A DNA stretch of 64,000 nucleotides from Mesorhizobium loti. Its GTDB lineage: Bacteria > Pseudomonadota > Alphaproteobacteria > Rhizobiales > Rhizobiaceae. Positions within the stretch are counted from its first letter, which is position 1; each line of letters opens with the position of its first letter. Below, piece after piece: positions 26,448 to 36,415 of this stretch. The stretch spans positions 1 to 64,000 of the forward strand of contig NZ_LPWA01000121.1 in assembly GCF_001510895.1 (NCBI RefSeq), given 5' to 3'. The notes beneath the pieces were generated by a model. That model saw only the letters and a list, made by a program, of their open reading frames with translations, had not been told where the DNA came from and ran no database searches. A program made the position numbers and the translations under genes.

Positions 26448-27605
26448 ATGACCGACCCGACCCGCCTCCCCGCCGACGGCCTTTTCGTCGGCCGCGCCAG
26501 GACCAGCGAAGCCGCCCACCCGCTAGTGGTCACGGTGCGCGACGGCGAGGTCATCGACATCACCTCGAGCGCGGCGCCCACGGTGCGCGACGTCTGCGAG
26601 CTGAAGGATCCGGCGGGCTACGTGCGCTCGGCCAAGGGCAAGGCGATCGGCGGGCTCGCCGACATCGCCGCGAACAGCTTCGAAGCCAGACGCGATGCGA
26701 AGAAGCCCATCCTGCTTTCGCCCGTAGACCTGCAGGCCGTGAAGGCTTCGGGCGTCACCTTCGTCGTCAGCCTGCTCGAGCGCGTCATCGAGGAACAGGC
26801 GCGCGGCTCGGCGGAAAAGGCCGACGCCATCCGGGCCGACATCGCCGGGCTGATCGGCCACGATCTTTCGAAGCTGAAGCCCGGCTCGCCGGAAGCAATG
26901 GAGATCAAGGCCAAGCTGATTTCGCGCGGGGCCTGGTCGCAATATCTGGAAGTGGGCATCGGCCCGGACGCCGAGATCTTCACCAAGTGCCAGCCGATGG
27001 CCTCGGTCGGCTTCGGCGCCGATGTCGGCCTGCACCCGGTCTCCACCTGGAACAATCCGGAGCCGGAGATCGCCATGATCGCCGACAGTTCGGGCCGCAT
27101 CGTCGGCGCCACGCTCGGCAACGACGTCAATCTGCGCGATGTCGAGGGGCGCTCGGCGCTGCTGCTCGGCAAGGCCAAGGACAACAATGCTTCCGCCTCG
27201 CTCGGGCCGTTCATCCGGTTGTTCGACGAGACCTTTGCCATCGCCGACGTGAAGCGCGCGACGGTGCGGCTCAGCGTCGAGGGCGAGGACGGGTTCTCGC
27301 TGGAAGGCTCAAGCTCGATGGCCGAAATCAGCCGCTCGCCGGAAGAGCTGGTCAAGGCCGCGATGGGGCCGCATCACCAGTATCCGGACGGGCTGGCGCT
27401 CTATCTCGGCACCATGTTCGTGCCGTCGAAGGATCGCGGCGAGAAGGGCAAGGGTTTTACCCACAAGGTCGGCGATTTGGTCACCATCTCGTCGGAAAAA
27501 CTCGGCGCGCTGGTCAACCGCGTGCGGCTGTCGCCCGATTGCCCGCACTGGACTTATGGCGCCAGCCATCTGATGCGCGACCTCGCCAGGACCGATCTCA
27601 TCTAG
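26448..27605 (+). CDS. Fumarylacetoacetate hydrolase family protein
   Basis: 385 residues. The C-terminal FAH fold carries the metal-site motifs NNPEPEIAMI (two Glu) and GNDVNLRDVEG (Asp), with GPFIRLFDE near residue 260. The longer N-terminal domain matches the FAH-family group that includes 2-keto-3-deoxy-sugar-acid dehydratases rather than the aromatic-degradation hydrolases. A role in sugar-acid breakdown with the following sugar importer is possible, but 274 bases separate them. Start: ATG 26448 with GAGGA upstream. Confidence 0.85.
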   Translation: MTDPTRLPADGLFVGRARTSEAAHPLVVTVRDGEVIDITSSAAPTVRDVCELKDPAGYVRSAKGKAIGGLADIAANSFEARRDAKKPILLSPVDLQAVKASGVTFVVSLLERVIEEQARGSAEKADAIRADIAGLIGHDLSKLKPGSPEAMEIKAKLISRGAWSQYLEVGIGPDAEIFTKCQPMASVGFGADVGLHPVSTWNNPEPEIAMIADSSGRIVGATLGNDVNLRDVEGRSALLLGKAKDNNASASLGPFIRLFDETFAIADVKRATVRLSVEGEDGFSLEGSSSMAEISRSPEELVKAAMGPHHQYPDGLALYLGTMFVPSKDRGEKGKGFTHKVGDLVTISSEKLGALVNRVRLSPDCPHWTYGASHLMRDLARTDLI

Positions 27606-27697
27606 CGCCGCACCACGAGTGGTGTTGTCGAAAGCCCGTCTACGCGACGCGATGGGCGACGGTGCCGCTTGCCTGGGAAAATATCACCGCAACTGAT

Positions 27698-27715
27698 GCA
27701 ATCTGATGGGATTGC
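27698..27715. promoter_or_regulatory. Possible LacI-type operator before the sugar importer
   Basis: The inverted repeat gcaatc-N6-gattgc lies about 165 bases upstream of the binding-protein start. The neighbouring regulator at 30850 is of LacI type and such proteins bind short palindromes, but this repeat lacks the usual central CG. The remaining 27606-27879 region holds no gene I can support. Confidence 0.3.
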
Positions 27716-27879
27716 TGATGGCGTGCGCGGCTGCCCCAACATCCATTAGCGATGGAGGCTTGTCAGCGACCGAAAAAGGGAATGCTCTAGACGTTCCGGT
27801 CGGCGCTGGCAGGAAATGCGGTCCTCGGGCTGTATCGCGCCTGATGAGGAGGAGAGTTTTCAACATGGGAGGAAATCGA

Positions 27880-28812
27880 ATGCTTTCGAGGCTGAGACTG
27901 CTCGTGCTTGGCTTGATCGCGGCGCTCGCCATTCCGGCGATGGCCGAGGCCAAGACGTTCTACTGGATTTCGCATGGCGGGCCGGCCGATCCGGTCTGGA
28001 CCTACTTCCTGGCCGGCGCCAAGCAATGGGCGACCGACACAGGCAACAAGGTGAACACGTCCTTCCACAATGGCGACGTCGCCTCGCAGCAGGAGGCCGT
28101 CCGCGCCGCCATCTCGGCCAAGGCCGATGGCATCGTCACCACCAGCCCCGATCCGGGCAGCCTCGTTGAAATCGTCAAGGAGGCCCGCGCCGCCAACATC
28201 CCGATCATCAACTTCAACACGCCGGACCCGAAGGCCAACTTCAACGCCTATGTGGGCGGCGACAACGTCACCTTCGGCAAGCATTGGGCGCAGTATCTGG
28301 TCGACAAGGGCCTGGTGAAGAAGGGCGACTTCGTGTGGATGCCGGTCGAGGTACCCGGCGCCACCTATGGCGTCCAGGAAGAGGAAGGCATCAAGAGCGT
28401 GTTCGAGCCGCTCGGCATCACCTATGAGGTGACCGAGGCGACGCTCGACCAGGCCGAAGTGATCAACCGCATGGTCGACTACCTCACCGCCCACAAGGGC
28501 AAGGTGAAGGCCATGATCGGCCTCGGCGACCTCGTCACCGGCTCGGTCAAGCGCGTGTTCGACCAGGTCGGCGTCAAGCCAGGCGAAATCCCGGTCGTCG
28601 GCTGGGGCAACTCGCTCGACACCACCCAGGAAGTGCTGAACGGCTATGTCAACGCCGCGCAATGGCAGGACCCGCAGGCGACCAGCTATGTGGCGCTGTC
28701 GCTCGCCAACATGGCTGCCGCCGGCATTCCTCCGGGCTTCAACGTCATCACCGGCGCGCTCTATGAAAAGGACACCGCCGGGGTCTACGACAAGATCCTG
28801 TCCGGTAAATAA
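27880..28812 (+). CDS. Sugar ABC substrate-binding protein (type-1 periplasmic fold)
   Basis: 310 residues with a signal peptide ending near IPAMAEAK. The mature part KTFYWISHGGPADPVWTYF and GIVTTSPDPGSL are typical of RbsB-like binding proteins. I chose ATG 27880 because GGAGG lies seven bases upstream; an in-frame ATG at 27865 is the alternative. First gene of an importer unit followed by permease, ATPase and a LacI regulator. The sugar is unknown. Confidence 0.9.
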   Translation: MLSRLRLLVLGLIAALAIPAMAEAKTFYWISHGGPADPVWTYFLAGAKQWATDTGNKVNTSFHNGDVASQQEAVRAAISAKADGIVTTSPDPGSLVEIVKEARAANIPIINFNTPDPKANFNAYVGGDNVTFGKHWAQYLVDKGLVKKGDFVWMPVEVPGATYGVQEEEGIKSVFEPLGITYEVTEATLDQAEVINRMVDYLTAHKGKVKAMIGLGDLVTGSVKRVFDQVGVKPGEIPVVGWGNSLDTTQEVLNGYVNAAQWQDPQATSYVALSLANMAAAGIPPGFNVITGALYEKDTAGVYDKILSGK

Positions 28813-28891
28813 TCCGCGACCAATGGCCGTGACCGCTCCGGCGGCCACGGCCATTCCTTTCGCCGAGCCTGCCGCCGCGCGGGCTTCAGCT

Positions 28892-28993
28892 AAAGCGCGT
28901 CGCGTCGAAACGGATTCGAGCGACGCGCTTTAAGTCTTTGTTTTATGCATGTCGTTTTTCCCAAAACCGCTGCACACTTTTGGGCGACATGCA
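28892..28993 (+). repeat. Mosaic repeat between binding-protein and permease genes
   Basis: This element begins taaagcgcgtcgcg, forms a hairpin (agcgcgtcgc with gcgacgcgct), then has a tctttgttttatgcatgtcg segment and ends gcgacatgca. A close copy lies at 53693-53793. It fills most of the gap between two importer genes, and its second half stays open in the reading frame of the permease. Confidence 0.8.
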
Positions 28994-29019
28994 TCAAGTT
29001 CATTCACGTCGCGGGCTCA

Positions 29020-30008
29020 ATGGAAAACCGTTCCTTCGTCCAAAGTTTCATCGCGCGGCCGGAATTCGGCCCGCTGGTGCTGCTCGTCGTCGAGCTCGCC
29101 GTCTTCTGGGGCATCAATCCGGACTTCCTGTCGCCGCAGAACATCTCCAACATCCTGGCCTTCACCGTCGAGCTCGGCCTGATCGCGCTGGCGATGACGC
29201 TCTTGATGACATCGGGCGAATTCGACCTCTCGGTCGGCTCGCTGTTCGGCTTCTCGCCGGTGCTGATGTGGACGCTGTTCAACGGCGGCGCCACCTCGCT
29301 GGAGATGGGCTTCGTCATCGCGTTGGTGGTCGCGGCCTTCATCGGCCTGGTGAATGGCTGGTTCGTCACCCGGCTCAAGATCCCGTCCTTCCTGGTCACG
29401 CTCGGCATGCTGCTCGTCGTGCGCGGCACCGCGCTCTTCGTCACCGACGGTTTTCCGCAGCGCACCTGGAGCGCCGAAGGCAGCTGGCTGGCGGACATAC
29501 TGGTCGGCGATTTCTACATCGGGCCGTTCCGCATCTATGCCTCGCTGTTCTGGTTCATAGGTGCTGCGATCGTGCTCGGCTATGTGCTGACGCAAAGCCG
29601 CACCGGCAACTGGATCCAGGCCGCCGGCGGCAACCCCAATGCGGCGCGGGCGCGCGGCGTCAACGTCAACCGCGTCAAGGTCGGCCTGTTCATCCTGTCG
29701 GCGCTGATGGCTTCGCTCGCCGGTGTGATCTCCTCGCTGCGCACCTCGGCTGCCAATCCCAATAGCGGCACCGGCTACGAGCTGGAAGTCATCGCCATGG
29801 TGGTGATCGGCGGCACGGCGCTGACCGGCGGGCGCGGCACCATCATCGGCACGGTGCTCGGCATCCTGATCCTGCGCGTCATGCGCAACGGCATCGTGCT
29901 GATCGGCGTGCCGGGGCTCGCCTACAACATCTTCATCGGCGCAATCATCCTCGGCATGATGGCGCTGCATTCATGCTCGAACGCCGGCACCAGGCAGGGA
30001 CGTGACCC

Positions 30009-30033
<25 letters not shown>
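29020..30033 (+). CDS. Sugar ABC permease (RbsC/FrcC-like)
   Basis: 337 residues, eight to ten hydrophobic helices, and the family motifs TSGEFDLSVGS and GYELEVIAMVVIGGTALTGG. An in-frame ATG at 28945 would add 25 residues encoded by the repeat at 28892, so ATG 29020 is preferred, although neither has a clear Shine-Dalgarno. The last ~16 residues (SCSNAGTRQGRD...) do not look like the family. One extra base near 29970 would give HS-x-LERRHQAGT and a TGA at 30004, just before the ATPase start. An indel is suspected. Confidence 0.88.
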
Positions 30034-30803
<770 letters not shown>

Positions 30804-30849
30804 TCTGGCGGCCTGACACGGGCTTGCATCCCATCCTATGACTGGAGCC

Positions 30850-31872
30850 ATGAAAGCCACCGTAGCCGACATCGCCAGGAGTTGCGGCCTGTCGACCGCG
30901 ACGGTCGACAGGGTGCTCAACAATCGTCCCGGCGCAAGTGCCGCCAACCGGCAGCGGGTGATGGAGGCTGCCAAGCAGCTCGGCTACCTGCCGACGCTCG
31001 ACCAGGTCGTGCTGCCGTCGAAGCCGGCGCATCTCGAATTCTTCCTGCCGATCGGCAGCAACGCCTTCATGGCCGACCTTGCCCATCACATCGAGGACTA
31101 TGCCGCGCGGCTGCCGCTGGTCGCCTCCTGCCGCATCCACAACCTTGCCGGCATCTCGGCCGGCGCGCTGCAGGGCGCGGTCGAGAACCTGTCGCTGAAA
31201 GCCAACGGCGTCGGCGTCATCGCCGTCGACCATCCGCGCACGCGCAACATTTTGCGCGAGCTGGTCGAGGCCGGCATCCGGCTGGTCACACTGGTCTCCG
31301 ACGTGCCGGCCGCCCCGCGCTCGGCCTATGTCGGCATCGACAACCGGGTCGCCGGGCGCACGGCGGCGCTGTTGATGGGGCGCTTTCTCGGCGGCAAGAC
31401 CGGGCATCTGGCGATGGTGGTCGGCTCGCGTTCCTATCGCGGTCATGAGGAGCGCGAGATGGGTTTTCGGTCGGTGCTGAGCGAAGAGTTCCCCAACCTC
31501 ACCATTTCGAGCGCGGTCGAGATCAACGACGAGCCCGATGCCAGCTACGGCGCGACCATGAAGGCGCTGCACAACGAGCCGGAATTGCTCGGCATCTATT
31601 GCGTCGGCGCCGGACGCTCGGGCGTGGCAAGAGCACTGCTCGAAGCCAGGCCGCGCAAGAAGCCGGTGTTCATCTGTCACGACCTGACGAAGGAAACGCG
31701 CCGCTATCTTGTCGACGACCTCGCCGACGTCGTCATCGACCAGAACGCACGGCTGATCGCCGAGCAAGCAGTGATCCGGCTGCTCGGCTCGATCGCTTCA
31801 TCTGCGCCGTACCTCACAAAAAAGTTCATCGAGCCGCGGCTGATCTTTAAGGAAAACGTGCCGGTTCAATGA
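30850..31872 (+). CDS. LacI-family transcriptional regulator
   Basis: 340 residues. The N-terminal HTH and hinge helix (VADIARSCGLSTATVDRVLN, RPGASAANRQRVMEAA) precede a sugar-binding-like core. The start is probably ATG 30850 (GGAG just upstream, close spacing) or ATG 30838. It is the last gene of the importer unit and probably controls it in response to the transported sugar. A strong terminator follows. Confidence 0.9.
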   Translation: MKATVADIARSCGLSTATVDRVLNNRPGASAANRQRVMEAAKQLGYLPTLDQVVLPSKPAHLEFFLPIGSNAFMADLAHHIEDYAARLPLVASCRIHNLAGISAGALQGAVENLSLKANGVGVIAVDHPRTRNILRELVEAGIRLVTLVSDVPAAPRSAYVGIDNRVAGRTAALLMGRFLGGKTGHLAMVVGSRSYRGHEEREMGFRSVLSEEFPNLTISSAVEINDEPDASYGATMKALHNEPELLGIYCVGAGRSGVARALLEARPRKKPVFICHDLTKETRRYLVDDLADVVIDQNARLIAEQAVIRLLGSIASSAPYLTKKFIEPRLIFKENVPVQ

Positions 31873-31877
31873 GTTAG

Positions 31878-31901
31878 CGCCCCTAAAGGGGGCGGCTTTT
31901 T
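31878..31901 (+). terminator. Rho-independent terminator after the LacI gene
   Basis: A 6-bp GC-only stem (cgcccc / ggggcg, loop taaag) is followed by gcttttt. It lies 6 bases after the LacI stop codon and closes the sugar importer unit. Confidence 0.8.
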
Positions 31902-31999
31902 CCCGATTTGTCGGAGGATTGGCAGGTGGTGCGGCAATTCTGCACACCAGCTATGCACGTTTCGTAGTTGCCGAATCGTTGGGCAAATCGTAAATGTTG

Positions 32000-32115
32000 C
32001 GGTGTCGGATGTCTTCCTCCTCCCAGACACCGACGAGGAATGCGGTGCACCTCCTCCCGCGCCGTATTCGAAATCGAGCCCGCTGCCTCCTCCTCCCGGC
32101 AGCGGGCTTTTCTTT
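32000..32115 (+). ncRNA. Candidate small RNA with three anti-Shine-Dalgarno loops (alpha-r14-like)
   Basis: About 116 bases between LacI and TetR genes. Three copies of CCTCCTCCC (32016-32024, 32050-32058, within 32086-32097) are presented in single-stranded positions: the first in the loop of a 7-bp stem (32000-32006 / 32026-32032), the last in the loop of an 11-bp terminator stem (32077-32087 / 32098-32108) followed by tttctttt. A possible promoter is TTGCCG (31968-31973), 17 bases, TAAATG (31991-31996). Repeated CCUCCUCCC loops and this size match the alpha-r14 sRNA family of rhizobia (NfeR1 in Sinorhizobium meliloti), which pairs with ribosome binding sites of transporter mRNAs. Confidence 0.7.
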
Positions 32116-32141
32116 TGCCCGCACGAATTCGGACCCCAAAG

Positions 32142-32726
32142 TCAGCGCGCCCGGAACGACGCGATGAGGCTCTCGGCCATGCGCACGAATTGCGCGCTCG
32201 GGCCCTCGGCGCCGACGCTTTGCATCGAGACGCGCGCGCCTTCGAGCAGCAGCGACAGCGTGTCGGCGAGCAGCTCGGCCTGGCCGATGCCGGCATCGCG
32301 GCAAAGCGCAACGAGCTTTTCGCGCTGGGCTTCCTTCAGTTCCTTGATGACGCGCCTTGCCGGGTGATCGCTCTCGCTGAGCTCGACGGCGGCATTGGCC
32401 ATGTCGCAGCCGCGGCTGTCGGCGCTGAGCAGTTCCGAGGCCTTGTGGACCCAGGCATGCAGTTGCGCGAGCTTGTCGCCGGGATGCTGAGCCTCGAACT
32501 CGTCCCATATCCTTGAAGCCTTCGTCGCCGTGGCGCGCAGGCATTCGATGATGAGATCGTCCTTGGATTCGAAGTGACGATAGAGCGTCATCTTGTTGGT
32601 GCCGGCAGCCTCGGTGATGGCGTCGACGCCAACACCCTTGATGCCGTGCTTGTGGAACATGTCCTGCGCCGTTTCCAGGATCCGATCCCGTGGGCGAGAG
32701 CGCTCCACGACGCCGTCTGCCATCAT
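32142..32726 (-). CDS. TetR-family transcriptional regulator
   Basis: 194 residues. The HTH occupies about residues 10-55 (ILETAQDMFHKHGIKGVGVD, EAAGTNKMTLYRHFESKDDL), with a helical ligand domain behind it. Divergent from the RND efflux operon with a large palindrome between them, so it probably represses the pump, as AcrR-type proteins do. Inducer unknown. Confidence 0.92.
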   Translation of the reverse strand: MMADGVVERSRPRDRILETAQDMFHKHGIKGVGVDAITEAAGTNKMTLYRHFESKDDLIIECLRATATKASRIWDEFEAQHPGDKLAQLHAWVHKASELLSADSRGCDMANAAVELSESDHPARRVIKELKEAQREKLVALCRDAGIGQAELLADTLSLLLEGARVSMQSVGAEGPSAQFVRMAESLIASFRAR

Positions 32727-32771
32727 GCTCTCCTTTCGTTTCCAAAAAACCTCGGCACACCTCTTGACTAG

Positions 32772-32818
32772 GGTGTTACCGGTCTGTAACTTCCAGAATG
32801 TTACTTACTGGTAACACC
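32772..32818. promoter_or_regulatory. TetR operator region between regulator and efflux operon
   Basis: The outer arms ggtgttacc (32772-32780) and ggtaacacc (32810-32818) are perfect reverse complements, and inside them gttaccggtctgtaac and gttacttactggtaac repeat the GTTAC/GTAAC half-sites. A TTGACT at 32764-32769 could be a -35 element for the efflux side. The arrangement suggests two TetR dimers side by side. The rest of 32727-32972 shows nothing further. Confidence 0.7.
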
Positions 32819-32972
32819 TATATCGCTCCGCGTCAACGACAAGGGTTCCACCGATAGACCCTGCCAGAGCGAGATGGGGACATAACTCTGCCTGTCATGC
32901 GGCTTCGGCCGGTGAAATCGAAAAAACGGTCCGTGATCATCCGATGCGGGCCGCAAGCAAGGAGCTACTCCT

Positions 32973-33212
32973 ATGCAAAAGCGTAAAGACCTGACGATCG
33001 ACGAAGCCATCCGGGATCCGATGATCCGGCTGGTGATGAAGGCGGACGGGATCGATCCGAAAGCCTTCGAACGGATGCTGCGCTCGCGCGCGGCAGGACG
33101 GGCGCCGGACGACGAGATCCCGCCACCCTTCCTGGAGGACTCCGGTTTCGGCCGGGCCCGGCGCATGCGCCATTTCGCAAAACCGTTCGGCGAGGCATCC
33201 GCGTCATGGTGA
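32973..33212 (+). CDS. Small hypothetical protein leading the RND operon
   Basis: 79 residues, highly charged, no signal peptide or membrane segment (MQKRKDLTIDEAIRDPMIRL; RRMRHFAKPFGEASASW). The ATG has AAGGAG about ten bases upstream. Its stop overlaps the RND permease start by 7 bases, so the two are translationally coupled. I do not recognise a domain. It could be a small modulator of the pump or just a leader ORF. Confidence 0.65.
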   Translation: MQKRKDLTIDEAIRDPMIRLVMKADGIDPKAFERMLRSRAAGRAPDDEIPPPFLEDSGFGRARRMRHFAKPFGEASASW

Positions 33213-36200
33213 ACTTCTTCATCCACCGTCCGATCTTCGCGTCGGCGATCGCCATCATCATGGTGCTCGCCGGCGCGATCGCCTATTTCCTGCTGCCGGT
33301 CTCACAATTTCCCGACATCACGCCCCCGCAAGTGGTGGTCAGCGCTCATTATCCGGGCGCCAGCGCGCAGGTCGTGGCCGATACGGTCACCACGCCGCTC
33401 GAGCAGCAGATCAACGGCGTGCAAGGCATGACCTACATGTCGTCGACGAGCTCGAATGACGGCTCCTCGACCATCACCATCACCTTCGATGTCGGCTATC
33501 CGCTGAGCACCGCGGCCGTCGACGTGCAGAACCGCGTCTCGCAGGCCGCATCCTCCCTCCCGGCCATCGTCAACCAGGGCGGCGTGACGATCAAGAAACA
33601 GAACCCCAATTTCGTTTTGATCGTCGATCTCACCTCGCCCGACGGCTCGGTCGATCCGGTCGCGCTGAGCAACCTTGCCTATCTTCAAGTGGTCGACCCG
33701 CTGAAGCGGCTGCCCGGCGTAGGCGACGTGCAGATCTTCGGCGAGCGCCGCTATTCGATGCGCGTCTGGCTCGACCCGGACAAGCTTGCCAATCTCGGCA
33801 TCACCGCCGTCGACGTGCAGAACGCCATCTCCGAACAGAACGTGCAGGTGGCGGCCGGCAAGATCGGCCAGTCGCCGGCGCCCGCCGGCACCGCCTTCGA
33901 GATGCAGGTCAATGCCGTCGGCCGCCTGAGCGACCCGAAGGAATTCGGCGACATCGTCGTGCGCGCCAACTCGCAGAACGGCTCGCTCGTGCGGCTGCGC
34001 GACGTCGCCCGCATCGAGCTCGGCGCGCTGCAATATTCCTCATCCGCCTTCTTCGGCAAGGACCCGACCGTGGTGCTCGCCGTCTACCAGATGCCTGGCT
34101 CCAACGCGCTCGACCTGCAGCAGCGGGTCAAGGACAAGATGCAGGAGTTGTCGGCGCGCTTCCCGAAGGGCGTCCACTACGCCATGCATTACGACACGAC
34201 GCGCTTTGTCTCGGCTTCGATGCATGACGTGCTGATCACCCTCGGCGAAGCGCTGGTGCTGGTCGTGGCGGTGGTCTTCATCTTCCTGCAGAGCTGGCGC
34301 ACCACCATCATCCCGACCATCGCCATCCCCGTGTCGCTGGTCGCGACGCTGGCGGTGATGTACATGCTGGGCTTCTCGCTCAACATGCTGTCGCTGCTCG
34401 GCATGGTGCTGGCGATCGGTCTCGTCGTCGACGACGCCATTGTCGTGGTCGAGAACGTCGAGCGACAGCTTGAAGCGGGCCTCAAGCCGCTGGCCGCGAC
34501 ACGCGCGGCGATGGCCGAGGTGACCGGGCCGATCATCGCCACCACTGCGGTGCTCGCGGCGGTGTTCATCCCTGTCGCCTTCATCCCGGGCGTCTCGGGG
34601 CGGCTCTACAACCAGTTCGCGCTCACCGTCGCGATCTCGGTCGGCATCTCCGCCTTCAACTCGCTGACGCTGAGCCCAGCGCTGAGCGCCGCGTTCCTGC
34701 GCCATCGCGGCGAGACGCAGTTCGTGCTGTTCCGCTGGTTCAATGCCGGTTTCGACTGGCTGTCTCATGCCTATGCCCATGGCGTGCGCATCCTGATCAA
34801 GCTGCGCTGGGCCATGCTCGGCCTGTTCGCGGCCGGCCTGGTCGCCACCTATTTCGTCTGGCAGAAGCTGCCTTCGACCTTCCTCCCCGTGGAGGACCAG
34901 GGCTATTTCTTCGTCGTCATCCAGCTGCCCGACGGCGCTTCGCTGGAGCGCACCGACGCGGTGGCGCAGAAGGCGCGCGACATCCTGCAGAACACGCCCG
35001 GCGTCGACATCGTCGGCTCGATCAGCGGCCTGAACTTCCTGACCAGCGCCGCGCAGTCGAACTCGGCTGTCGAGTTCGCCATCCTGAAGCCATGGGACGA
35101 ACGCGGGCCCGACCAGAATGCCTCGAAGCTGGTCGAGCAGGTGCGCGGCAAGCTTCTGCAGATACCGGAAGCCTTCGCGCTGTCCTTCGATCCGCCTTCG
35201 ATCCCGGGCCTCGGCACCACCGGCGGCTTCGAGTTCCAGGTGGAAGACCTCTCGGGCCGCGGCAGCGCCGCGCTCAACGAGGTGACCCAGGCGCTGATCG
35301 CCGAGGCGCGCAAGCAGCCGGAGCTCAATCCGCAGCAGCTGTTCTCGTCCTTCTCGACCTCGACGCCGCAGTTCAACTACGACCTCGACCGCAGCAAGGC
35401 GAAGCTTCTCGGCCTCAACCTGCCGGACGTCTTCAACACGCTGCAGATCTATCTCGGCTCGCTCTACGTCAACGACTTCAACCTGTTCGGCCGCACCTTC
35501 CGTGTGACCATCCAGGCCGACAAGGACGCGCGCGCCGACGCGACCGACATCTCGCGGCTCTATGTGCGCAACGCGTCGGGCGGCATGGTGCCGCTGAGCA
35601 CGCTGGGCAAGCTGGTGCCGATCGTCGGTCCCGAGACCGTGCCGCATTACAACAACAATGCGTCTGCCCTCATCAATGGCGGCGCCGCTCCGGGCTTCTC
35701 GTCCGGACAGGCGGTGGCGGCGATGGAGCGGGCGGCGGCAAACGTGCTGCCGCGGGACTTCGGCTATGAGTGGACCGGCATCACCTATCAGGAGCTCAAG
35801 GCCGGCTCGATCGCCTCGATCGTGTTCGGGCTGGCGATCGTCTTCGTCTTCCTGATCCTGGCGGCGCAGTATGAAAGCTGGGCGATGCCCTTCATGGTGC
35901 TGCTTGCCGTGCCGCTGGCCTTGTTCGGCGCCTTCATTGTCTTGCTGCTTCGCGGCATGCAGATCGACGTCTACTCGCAGATCGGCTTCGTCATGCTGAT
36001 CGGCCTGGCGGCGAAGAATGCGATCCTGATCGTCGAGTTCGCCCGACGGCGGCGCGAAGAGGGTCTCACCATCGTCGAGGCGGCGATGGAAGCCGCACGG
36101 CTCAGGCTGCGGCCGATCCTGATGACGGCCTTCGCCTTCATCCTCGGCGTGCTGCCGCTGATGTTCGCGACAGGTGCCGGCGCCGCCAGCCGGCAGTCGA

Positions 36201-36400
36201 TCGGCACCACCGTCTTCGGCGGCATGGTGGCGGCGACCATCCTGTCGCTGGTCTTCGTGCCGGTCTTCTACGCGGTCATCGAAACGCTGCGCGAGCGTGG
36301 CGGCGAGGCCGAACCTGTCGCGGGGCATCAGTATGCCCCGCACCAACAAGACATTGAACCGACCGCCGAGCCCGTGCGGCTCGCCGATGCGGCCGAATAG
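33206..36400 (+). CDS. RND efflux pump inner-membrane transporter (AcrB/MexB-like)
   Basis: 1064 residues of the hydrophobe/amphiphile efflux-1 family. It starts MVNFFIHRPIFASAIAI, has the family RND repeat layout (two sets of membrane helices and two large periplasmic loops), the proton-relay Asp pair in GLVVDDAIVVVENVE near residue 408, and the Lys in GLAAKNAILIVEFA near residue 935. It exports drugs, bile salts or plant phenolics through an outer-membrane channel encoded elsewhere. The permease gene precedes the adaptor gene, the reverse of acrAB. Confidence 0.96.
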   Translation: MVNFFIHRPIFASAIAIIMVLAGAIAYFLLPVSQFPDITPPQVVVSAHYPGASAQVVADTVTTPLEQQINGVQGMTYMSSTSSNDGSSTITITFDVGYPLSTAAVDVQNRVSQAASSLPAIVNQGGVTIKKQNPNFVLIVDLTSPDGSVDPVALSNLAYLQVVDPLKRLPGVGDVQIFGERRYSMRVWLDPDKLANLGITAVDVQNAISEQNVQVAAGKIGQSPAPAGTAFEMQVNAVGRLSDPKEFGDIVVRANSQNGSLVRLRDVARIELGALQYSSSAFFGKDPTVVLAVYQMPGSNALDLQQRVKDKMQELSARFPKGVHYAMHYDTTRFVSASMHDVLITLGEALVLVVAVVFIFLQSWRTTIIPTIAIPVSLVATLAVMYMLGFSLNMLSLLGMVLAIGLVVDDAIVVVENVERQLEAGLKPLAATRAAMAEVTGPIIATTAVLAAVFIPVAFIPGVSGRLYNQFALTVAISVGISAFNSLTLSPALSAAFLRHRGETQFVLFRWFNAGFDWLSHAYAHGVRILIKLRWAMLGLFAAGLVATYFVWQKLPSTFLPVEDQGYFFVVIQLPDGASLERTDAVAQKARDILQNTPGVDIVGSISGLNFLTSAAQSNSAVEFAILKPWDERGPDQNASKLVEQVRGKLLQIPEAFALSFDPPSIPGLGTTGGFEFQVEDLSGRGSAALNEVTQALIAEARKQPELNPQQLFSSFSTSTPQFNYDLDRSKAKLLGLNLPDVFNTLQIYLGSLYVNDFNLFGRTFRVTIQADKDARADATDISRLYVRNASGGMVPLSTLGKLVPIVGPETVPHYNNNASALINGGAAPGFSSGQAVAAMERAAANVLPRDFGYEWTGITYQELKAGSIASIVFGLAIVFVFLILAAQYESWAMPFMVLLAVPLALFGAFIVLLLRGMQIDVYSQIGFVMLIGLAAKNAILIVEFARRRREEGLTIVEAAMEAARLRLRPILMTAFAFILGVLPLMFATGAGAASRQSIGTTVFGGMVAATILSLVFVPVFYAVIETLRERGGEAEPVAGHQYAPHQQDIEPTAEPVRLADAAE

Positions 36401-36415
36401 GATTGGAGAGACGTC

